Origin: an uncultured Austwickia sp.
GTDB taxonomy: Bacteria > Actinomycetota > Actinomycetes > Actinomycetales > Dermatophilaceae
DNA length: 12,353 nt
Assembly (NCBI GenBank): GCA_934678955.1
Contig: CAKUSI010000083.1
Coordinates: 1 to 12,353, forward strand
Direction of reading: 5' to 3'
The notes beneath the pieces were generated by a model that worked only from the letters and a program-made list of their open reading frames with translations, did no database searches and was not told the DNA's origin. The first letter of the stretch is position 1; the number at the start of each line of letters is the position of its first letter. The position numbers and the translations under genes are program-made. This document shows, piece after piece, positions 5,192 to 12,353 of this stretch.

Positions 5192-5718
5192 TAACCCTCG
5201 TCCCGCTCGACCGCATCGCGGTCCGATCCGACCGCATCGCGGTCCGATCCGACCGCATCGCGCTCCGGCCCGCCCGCGTCGCGGTCCGATCCGCCCACGT
5301 CGCGCTCCGGTCCGCCCCCTTCCCGGCCCCGGTGGGACGCCTTGCGTTCCAACTCGGCGAGGTGCGTCTCGTCGATCACCGCGTGGCGCAGATGGTCCCG
5401 CGCGCTGTCGCGGTGCTTCTTCGCCTCGGCGCGCAGTCTCTCGGCCTGCCCAGGGTTTCGTTCCGCGCGTTTCTCGATGGAGTCGGCGACGCTGTCGTGG
5501 GCCCGGGCGGCGGCCCGCTCGGCCTGCGCCGCATGCCGGTATCCCTCCTTGGCCAGGAATTCGGCCCGCTCGACCGCCCCCTGGGATCGGGCGAGCGCGG
5601 TGGCGTGGTCGGTGCGGTGGCCGGCGGCCAGCTCCGCGGCGCGCTCGCCGGCCTCCCGGGCGCGTTCACGGGCCTCCGCCGCCCTCCGCCTCGCGCGCTC
5701 GGCAACATCCCTGTCCAT
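5191..5718 (-). CDS. Ala/Arg/Glu-rich helical protein with repetitive charged tail
   Basis: Not recognised as a named family. The 175-residue product from the ATG at 5718 is dominated by A, R, E and D. Residues 1-130 alternate charged and Ala positions (ERARRRAAEARERAREAGERA), with no hydrophobic stretch long enough for a membrane segment, predicting long alpha helix or coiled coil. The last 40 residues are a seven-residue repeat of the form G-S/P-D/E-R-D-A/V-V/G encoded by 21-bp DNA repeats, ending VERDEG. A GTG at 5784 would add 22 residues; the upstream signal is weak for both starts. It precedes the sigma factor gene on the same strand by 63 bp, so co-transcription is possible. High A/R/E content makes composition alone a poor guide, but frame length and codon position bias support a real gene. 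Confidence 0.65.
   Translation of the reverse strand: MDRDVAERARRRAAEARERAREAGERAAELAAGHRTDHATALARSQGAVERAEFLAKEGYRHAAQAERAAARAHDSVADSIEKRAERNPGQAERLRAEAKKHRDSARDHLRHAVIDETHLAELERKASHRGREGGGPERDVGGSDRDAGGPERDAVGSDRDAVGSDRDAVERDEG
5203..5323. repeat. About six copies of a 21-bp repeat inside the helical-protein gene
   Basis: The unit, roughly GACCGCATCGCGGTCCGATCC on the plus strand, repeats with small changes (CGCATCGCG, CGCGTCGCG, CACGTCGCG cores; GGTCCGATCC or GCTCCGGYCC spacers). Length is a multiple of three, so copy-number change keeps the protein in frame and alters only the number of heptapeptides in the tail. The two left-most copies are almost identical, indicating recent slippage. 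Confidence 0.75.
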
Positions 5719-6023
5719 TTGTCCATGGTGATCCGCGGGAAGTCCCGTTTCCAGTGTCCGGCGGCGTTCTGTCGCGAGCTTCACCCTGCCCGTCCCACAG
5801 GGCGCGCCTCCACCCGACCTGCGCGATACTGAGGAGGCTCATCCCACACCGTGATCGCCGTGTTCAACTCGTGCAGCACCGGTCGGCCACTTCCTGGAGG
5901 CTGACGTGCGCGCCACCCATGGTCGCAACGGGCTGCGCTCGCGCGCCCCGGCCACCGGATCAAGACATCCGTGCACCGCGACCAGCCGTACGCGGACGTG
6001 GGCGCAGCGGGGGGTCCTCACCC
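5719..6023. other. Divergent intergenic region upstream of cheB-like gene
   Basis: About 300 bp between the minus-strand helical-protein gene and the plus-strand methylesterase (240 bp if the GTG at 5784 is the real start). It contains GATACT at 5825-5830, a fair -10 for the plus strand, without a clear -35. It also has an imperfect 18-bp dyad at 5846-5863 (ACAC...GTGT, 14 of 18 positions symmetric). No RNA gene or further coding frame is supported. Confidence 0.5.
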
Positions 6024-7055
6024 ATGGCTCGTGACGTCGTCGTGGTCGGCGCCTCGGCCGGCGGCGTCGAATGCCTCCGCGAACTGGTCGCGGGCCTCGA
6101 CCCGGACCTGCCGGCGGCCGTCCTCATCGTGGTCCACTTCCCCGCCACGAGTCCCAGCATGCTGCCGACGATCCTGAACCGGGCCGGGACGCTCCCGGCG
6201 GTCGCCGCGAGCGAGCAGGACAGGCTCACGCGGGGACGCATCGTGGTGGCGCGTCCTGACTACCACCTCATCGTGATCGACGAGCACACGACGTTGTCCC
6301 GAGGCCCTCGCGAGAATGGCTCCCGTCCGGCCATCGACGTGCTGTTCCGCAGCGCCGCCCGCGCCTGCGGCCCGCGGGTGATCGGCGTGATCCTGTCCGG
6401 CGCTCTCGACGACGGCACGGCGGGGATGCTCAGCATCCGGCAGTGCGGAGGTCTCGTGCTGGCCCAGAGCCCCGAGGAAGCGACCTATTCGAGCATGCCG
6501 GCCAGCGTGATCCAGCAGGTCGGCGCCGACAGAGTGGGCACCGTCGCGGAGCTCGCCGCCGCGATCAACGAGCTGACTCGCTCCACAGAGGTTCACCGTG
6601 TCCCCCCGGAGCCCTCAGGGATCCTGACGAGCGAGGTCGAGATGGCCGACATGAATCCCAGCGCCTTCGGCGGCCGCGATCGCCCGGGCAGGCCGTCGGG
6701 CTATTCCTGTCCGGATTGCAACGGAACCCTCTTCGAGATCGACGAAGCCGACTTCCTCCGGTTCCGGTGCCGGGTGGGTCACGCCTGGTCGTCGCGGGCC
6801 TTGCTGGCCGCGCAGTCCCACGCCCTGGAAGGCGCGTTATGGATGGCCTTCCGGAGCCTGGAGGAGAAGGCCGCACTGAGCCGCCAGCTTGCGGACCGCG
6901 CGGGCGAACGGGGCAATACTCTGTCACAGCACCGATACCTGGAGAAGGCCGAGGAAGCGAGCCGGTCCGCGACGCTGCTTCAGCAGCTGCTCGAACAGCC
7001 GCTGAGTGCCTTGCCCGTCGAGGACCCGACGGAGCACCATACCGAGCGGGCCTAG
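6024..7055 (+). CDS. cheB: CheB-type protein-glutamate methylesterase without receiver domain, plus C-terminal Cys/His cluster
   Basis: A 343-residue cytoplasmic protein. Residues 1-185 are the CheB esterase/deamidase domain, which removes methyl groups from glutamate on receptor proteins: VVGASAGG (S11), VVHFPATSPSMLP (H38) and SGALDDGTAGM (D130) give the expected Ser-His-Asp triad. The regulatory receiver domain of classical CheB is missing; the protein starts directly with the esterase, which supports the ATG at 6024 (GGGG upstream) over an in-frame ATG 35 codons earlier. Residues 229-253 hold C-P-D-C and, after 16 residues, C-R-V-G-H (C229, C232, C249, H253), a zinc-ribbon-like pattern. 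A helical C-terminus with EEKAALSRQLADRAGE follows. The CheR-type gene begins 73 bp downstream, so the two are a likely operon. No CheA, CheW or receptor is present. Confidence 0.88.
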   Translation: MARDVVVVGASAGGVECLRELVAGLDPDLPAAVLIVVHFPATSPSMLPTILNRAGTLPAVAASEQDRLTRGRIVVARPDYHLIVIDEHTTLSRGPRENGSRPAIDVLFRSAARACGPRVIGVILSGALDDGTAGMLSIRQCGGLVLAQSPEEATYSSMPASVIQQVGADRVGTVAELAAAINELTRSTEVHRVPPEPSGILTSEVEMADMNPSAFGGRDRPGRPSGYSCPDCNGTLFEIDEADFLRFRCRVGHAWSSRALLAAQSHALEGALWMAFRSLEEKAALSRQLADRAGERGNTLSQHRYLEKAEEASRSATLLQQLLEQPLSALPVEDPTEHHTERA

Positions 7056-7128
7056 GCCGCGGCGATCCGGCTCGAACCACGACGTTGAGGCTGCCCAGAG
7101 GCAACCGCCCACCCACACGGAGGACCAC

Positions 7129-9099
7129 ATGTCAGCGAGCGAGGACGACGTCCCAGCTCCCCCGGATGACGGGGTGACCCGTGCGACGGAGGACGAGGTC
7201 GAGGTGCACGCAGGCGACGACGAGGTCGAGGTGACGCACGCAGGCGACGACGCGGACTTCGAGAGGCTCCTCACCTTCCTCAAGGAGAGCCGGGCGTTCG
7301 ATTTCACGGGATACAAGCGCCCCAGTCTGATCCGGCGGATTCGCCACCGGATGCGCGAGGTCTCGGTGTCCAGCGTGGACGAGTATGTCGACCTCCTGCA
7401 GCTGCAGCCCGACGAGTTCACGTCGTTGTTCAACACGATCCTGATCAACGTCACGGGATTCTTCCGCGACGCGGACGCCTGGGACTACCTGCGCGAGCGC
7501 ATCCTGCCGAGGCTGCTGGAGGACCACGACGGCACGGCGGTGCGGGTCTGGAGCGCCGGGTGCTCCGCCGGCCAGGAGCCATACAGCATCGCCATGCTCC
7601 TCCACGAAGTCATGGGCGAGGAGTTCCGCGACCGGGTCAAGATCTACGCCACCGACCTCGACGAGGACGCGCTCGAATACGCGCGCCAGGCCTCATACAC
7701 GGAGAAGGAGCTGCGCGGTCTACCGGACGACTATCGGCAGCGCTACTTCGAGCAGACCGGCTCCCGCTGGCAGCTGACCACCGACCTGCGTCGCAGCGTG
7801 ATCTTCGGGCGCAACGACCTGACCCAGGATGCGCCCATCTCCCGCATCGACGTGCTCCTGTGCCGCAACACGTTGATGTACCTCAACGCGGAGACCCAGT
7901 CGCGGGTCGTGTCGCGCCTGGGATTCGCCCTGCGTCCGCGGGGCGTGCTCTTCCTGGGCAAGGCAGAGATGCTGCTGAACCACACCGCGACGTTCGAACC
8001 CATCGACCTGAAGCGACGCTTCTTCGCCAAGGCCTCGTCCGCCCCGAGCGACGCGACGTTCACGGCGCCGTGGCGCCTCTACGGCCGTGACGCGGTCACG
8101 CCGCGCGACAGTCGCCTGCGGCATGAGCTGATCATGACGAGCCCGGTCGCCCAGCTCGTGGTCGGCCCGGACCGGCAGCTCGCGATGGTCAACTACCGGG
8201 CCGGGGCGATGCTGGGGCTTTCGGAGCGGGACCTCGGGCGGCCGTTCTCCGACCTCGACATCTCCTACACGATCGCCGAGCTGGGCCCGCGGATGGCGGC
8301 GGCCCTGGAGGGCACCGACACGGTGGCGCTCCGCGAGGTGCGCTGGCAGCAGCGTGGCGGCGCGCCCGCCTACGTCGATGTGCAGATGGTCCCGCTGCTC
8401 GACGGGCGCAACAACGTCCTCGGGCTGTCCCTGACGATCTCGGACGTGACCCGACTGCACGAGCTGCACGCGGAGGTCGAGGCGGCGAACAGTCAGCTCG
8501 AGACGGCGTACGAGGAACTCCAGTCGACCAACGAGGAGCTGGAGACCACCAACGAGGAACTCCAGTCCACGGTCGAGGAGCTGGAGACCACCAACGAGGA
8601 ACTCCAGTCCACGAACGAGGAGCTGGAGACGATGAACGAGGAGCTGCAGTCGACCAACGACGAGCTCCAACTCACCAACGAGCAACTGCGGGACCGGTCG
8701 TTCGCCGTCACCCAGCTGAACGAGTTCATGCAGTCGATCTTCAACAGCCTCGACGCCGCCGTCATCGTGGTGAGCCGCGACCTCATCGTGCAGGTGTGGA
8801 GCCGGCAGGCGGAGGAACTGTGGGGCCTGCGCGAGCAGGAGACCATCGGGCAGGAGCTCTTCTCGCTGGACAGCGGCCTGCCGGCCGAGGCCGTGCGGTC
8901 CTGGCTGGACGCGGTGGTCAGCGGCGCCGAAGAAGGCGTGTACGGTCAGCATCTCGCGGCGGTCAACCGCCGCGGTCGTACGGTGGACCTGCGCGTGACG
9001 ATCACCGCGATGACTACCGACTCACGGGCTCCGAGCGGGGCGCTCCTGCTGTTCCAGGAGATGTCCGCCGACGACCTCAAGAACCTCCGCAACCCGTGA
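7129..9099 (+). CDS. cheR: CheR-type methyltransferase fused to PAS, coiled coil and PAS
   Basis: A 656-residue cytoplasmic protein. After an acidic N-terminal tail, residues 43-300 form a CheR SAM-dependent glutamate methyltransferase: an N-terminal helical domain with YKRPSLIRRIRHRM, TGFFRD (109-114), the SAM loop GCSAGQEPYS (144-153; the usual Glu is Gln), IYATDLDEDAL (172-182) and LLCRNTLMYL (243-252). Residues about 330-445 resemble a PAS sensor (VAQLVVGPDRQLAMVNYRA, VLGLSLTISDVT). Residues 447-525 are a repeated EELQSTNEELETTN coiled coil, and 530-650 a second PAS (IFNSLDAAVIVVSRDL, FQEMSADD). Related proteins often join CheB, CheR, PAS and a histidine kinase in one chain; here CheB is separate and there is no kinase. 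ATG 7129 has GGAGG at ideal spacing. It probably couples a sensed signal to methylation of an unknown partner. Confidence 0.92.
   Translation: MSASEDDVPAPPDDGVTRATEDEVEVHAGDDEVEVTHAGDDADFERLLTFLKESRAFDFTGYKRPSLIRRIRHRMREVSVSSVDEYVDLLQLQPDEFTSLFNTILINVTGFFRDADAWDYLRERILPRLLEDHDGTAVRVWSAGCSAGQEPYSIAMLLHEVMGEEFRDRVKIYATDLDEDALEYARQASYTEKELRGLPDDYRQRYFEQTGSRWQLTTDLRRSVIFGRNDLTQDAPISRIDVLLCRNTLMYLNAETQSRVVSRLGFALRPRGVLFLGKAEMLLNHTATFEPIDLKRRFFAKASSAPSDATFTAPWRLYGRDAVTPRDSRLRHELIMTSPVAQLVVGPDRQLAMVNYRAGAMLGLSERDLGRPFSDLDISYTIAELGPRMAAALEGTDTVALREVRWQQRGGAPAYVDVQMVPLLDGRNNVLGLSLTISDVTRLHELHAEVEAANSQLETAYEELQSTNEELETTNEELQSTVEELETTNEELQSTNEELETMNEELQSTNDELQLTNEQLRDRSFAVTQLNEFMQSIFNSLDAAVIVVSRDLIVQVWSRQAEELWGLREQETIGQELFSLDSGLPAEAVRSWLDAVVSGAEEGVYGQHLAAVNRRGRTVDLRVTITAMTTDSRAPSGALLLFQEMSADDLKNLRNP
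7192..7248 (+). repeat. Tandem duplication in the N-terminal tail of cheR
   Basis: A 27-bp unit (7192-7218) is followed at once by a 30-bp copy (7219-7248) differing by a 3-bp insertion. They encode DEVEV-HAGD and DEVEVTHAGD. Near identity at DNA level implies a recent in-frame duplication in a disordered acidic linker. Confidence 0.8.
8512..8688 (+). repeat. 42-bp tandem repeats encoding the EELQSTNEELETTN coiled coil
   Basis: Units start at 8512, 8554, 8596 and 8638 (the last diverged). Each encodes two heptads of the pattern EEL-x-x-T/S-N, the regular linker seen between PAS domains in CheB/CheR-type hybrids. The copies are close at DNA level, suggesting homogenisation by slippage or recombination. 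Heptad-length steps would keep the rotational phase between the PAS domains. Confidence 0.85.
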
Positions 9100-9112
9100 G
9101 TGCACCAGCGGG

Positions 9113-10324
9113 TCAGGCGAGGTCGGCCTCGCCGCGCAGAACCTGTCGGGCGGCCTCCACGAGGCTGATGTCGGACCGGAAGGCGTAGGCCCGCAGCCGC
9201 GCCTCCGCCTCCTCGGGCGGGATGTTCCACCGCACGGCCATCCCGCCGCTCGCGGCATGGACGAGCAGCCCGTCGGCGGCGGGCCCGGCCTCTCCGGTCT
9301 CGTCGAGGTCGGCGAGCAGGACGGCCGCGGCGATATCGGCCAACGCGATGGCCTCGGCCAGATGCGCGGCGGCCTGCACGCCTGCGGATCTCGTGAAATA
9401 CAGCGTCAGGGCCCCCACGCAGGGCCCGCCCACGCGCAGTGGCAGCGCGCAGACCCCTCGCAGGTCCAGGTCGGAGCCGGCCGAGGCGAACCCCTGCCAG
9501 GCGTGGCGCTCGGTCGCGAGGTCGTCGACCACGACGACCCGCCCCCGCGCGATCGCGGTCACCGACGGGCCCTCGCCCACGAGGAACTCCAGATCCTGCG
9601 CCCGCGAGGACCAGTCGTCGCTGGCCGTCGCGAACTCGACGCCGGAGCGGGTGGCGACGGTGATGGCGGCCCCCCGAGCCCACGGCCACGCCGCGGCAGC
9701 CACGAGGCATACCGCGTGCATCCACCCGCGCCATTCCGGCGTCCCGCACCGTGCGAGGACGCACCGGCACCACGCCTGCCGCCGTGCCGCCGTCTCCTGG
9801 TCGACCCCGCCCGCCCAGGACAGGGCCGCCGTCAATCCCTGCCGCAAGCGGAGGATCTCCTCCGACGTGCCGGCCGAAGCCGGGACCTGGCCGTTCTCGG
9901 TGACCGCGCCCAAGGCCGCCGGCGCGGGCAACCCACAAGCTCCCGCGACATCGACCGGCTCGAGGAGCCCTGCCGGGGTCGCCGGGTCGGCGAGCGCCAG
10001 ATAGCGGTCGGCGGCGGCGTGCGCGCGTCCGGCCGCTTCCAGGGCGCGCGCGGCGGCGGCGGCCCGTCCCGCTCGCGCGAGCATCCACGCGTTCTCCTCG
10101 TGCCGCATCGCGGACGATCGGTGCGCCTCCACCAGGCGATCCCGCGCGACCGAGAGAGCCTGCGCCTGCGCCTGCGCCAGCTCACGGGCACGTCGAGCAT
10201 CCTGCGGCGTCGTCGGTTCGCCGCTCACCAGCCGGTCCAGCCGGGCTCTCAGTTCGGCGATGCGGTCCGCGGTCGATCTGGCCCGACTCGCGGCGGCAAG
10301 CGTCGAGGGCTGCGTCGAGGTCAC
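9113..10324 (-). CDS. GAF-ANTAR transcription antitermination regulator
   Basis: A 403-residue cytoplasmic regulator. ANTAR domains bind paired hexaloop RNA hairpins in nascent transcripts and prevent termination; GAF domains sense small ligands, redox or light. Seen: a helical N-terminal part (residues 13-110, Ala/Arg/Glu-rich), a GAF domain at about 215-340 (AAITVATRSGVEFATASDDW, FLVGEGPSVTAIARGRVVVVDDL, LRGVCALPLRVGGPCVGALTLYF), and a C-terminal ANTAR three-helix segment at about 350-397 (GGMAVRWNIPPEEAEARLRAYAF, SLVEAARQVL). The GTG at 10324 is chosen because AGGAG stands eight bases upstream (10333-10337); an in-frame ATG at 10408 has none. It faces cheR, the two stops being only 13 bp apart. 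Length is greater than usual GAF-ANTAR proteins (about 230-260) because of the N-terminal helical part. Confidence 0.88.
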   Translation of the reverse strand: MTSTQPSTLAAASRARSTADRIAELRARLDRLVSGEPTTPQDARRARELAQAQAQALSVARDRLVEAHRSSAMRHEENAWMLARAGRAAAAARALEAAGRAHAAADRYLALADPATPAGLLEPVDVAGACGLPAPAALGAVTENGQVPASAGTSEEILRLRQGLTAALSWAGGVDQETAARRQAWCRCVLARCGTPEWRGWMHAVCLVAAAAWPWARGAAITVATRSGVEFATASDDWSSRAQDLEFLVGEGPSVTAIARGRVVVVDDLATERHAWQGFASAGSDLDLRGVCALPLRVGGPCVGALTLYFTRSAGVQAAAHLAEAIALADIAAAVLLADLDETGEAGPAADGLLVHAASGGMAVRWNIPPEEAEARLRAYAFRSDISLVEAARQVLRGEADLA

Positions 10325-10425
10325 GATCCCATCTCCTGCCTCCAGGTGCCGGCTGCGGTTGCCCAGCGCCCGTCCTCTCCCTGACCTACCCGAATCCTCT
10401 GTCGTCATGAGGCGGGTCGGCCACG

Positions 10426-10441
10426 GGATCCGCTCGGATCC
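10426..10441. promoter_or_regulatory. 7-bp inverted repeat upstream of the GAF-ANTAR gene
   Basis: GGATCCG (10426-10432) and CGGATCC (10435-10441) flank CT about 100 bp before the GTG at 10324. On the minus strand TTTTAGGAT runs into the repeat, and its TAGGAT resembles a -10 element, so the dyad could be an operator over a promoter. It could also be a leader hairpin. The rest of 10325-10498 shows no gene and no strong terminator for the aconitase. Confidence 0.3.
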
Positions 10442-10498
10442 TAAAACCCCGGTGGGCGCGGCGCGGCAATCCACGCGGTGACCTGGCGCGCCCGATCA

Positions 10499-12353
<1,855 letters not shown>

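Noticed and set aside
5163..6023. N-terminal extension of the CheB reading frame with RPHRGPIRP-type repeats
   Set aside because: It is the opposite-strand reading of the 21-bp repeats of the helical-protein gene. Homologues begin at the esterase domain, matching ATG 6024.
7720..8952. Long minus-strand open frame (410 codons) opposite cheR
   Set aside because: Its LLVGGLQLL-type repeats are the antisense of the coiled-coil repeats. The sense strand carries clear CheR and PAS motifs.
10405..10474. Upstream ATG starts for the GAF-ANTAR protein
   Set aside because: They are in frame but lack ribosome sites. The GTG at 10324 has AGGAG at ideal spacing.

Overview
The window is high-GC DNA from an actinobacterium. 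The evidence is the strong G/C bias at third codon positions, a GAF-ANTAR regulator, a VapBC-type toxin locus, an integrase of the type common in Streptomyces and relatives, and an AcnA-type aconitase with the actinobacterial ESFPASDP linker. Genus cannot be fixed from sequence alone. No rRNA, tRNA, CRISPR array or complete insertion sequence was found.

Layout, left to right. (1) 1-396, minus: the C-terminal part of a tyrosine recombinase with its N-terminal half missing. It is followed by about 200 bp of non-coding DNA packed with inverted repeats. (2) 600-1262, minus: an isochorismatase-fold hydrolase lacking the usual cysteine. It is divergent from (3) 1507-2412, plus: an alpha/beta hydrolase with Thr in place of the nucleophile Ser. 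The 244-bp spacer between them carries three perfect tandem 14-bp repeats and a 12-bp palindrome. (4) 2446-2990, plus: an N-terminally shortened VapB-like antitoxin overlapping an intact PIN-domain VapC toxin. (5) 3120-3872, plus: a classical SDR oxidoreductase. (6) 3956-5127, minus: an ECF sigma factor and an Ogt-type DNA alkyltransferase, overlapping by one base (TGATG). (7) 5191-5718, minus: an Ala/Arg/Glu-rich helical protein ending in a 21-bp repeat-encoded acidic/basic tail. (8) 6024-9099, plus: a CheB-type methylesterase with a Cys/His cluster, then a CheR-PAS-coiled coil-PAS protein. (9) 9113-10324, minus: a GAF-ANTAR RNA-binding antiterminator, convergent with cheR across 13 bp. (10) 10499-12353, minus: aconitate hydratase, its 5' end beyond the window.

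Functionally, 3956-10324 looks like a signalling and stress island. It pairs a sigma factor with a DNA-repair enzyme, and a stand-alone CheB/CheR methylation pair with a GAF-ANTAR antiterminator. No CheA, CheW, receptor or flagellar gene is nearby, so the methylation pair probably does not serve classical chemotaxis; that is inference. The left part (1-3000) looks like accessory DNA: integrase remnant, damaged antitoxin, and small enzymes with altered active sites. The aconitase on the right is core metabolism and probably marks the return to conserved backbone.
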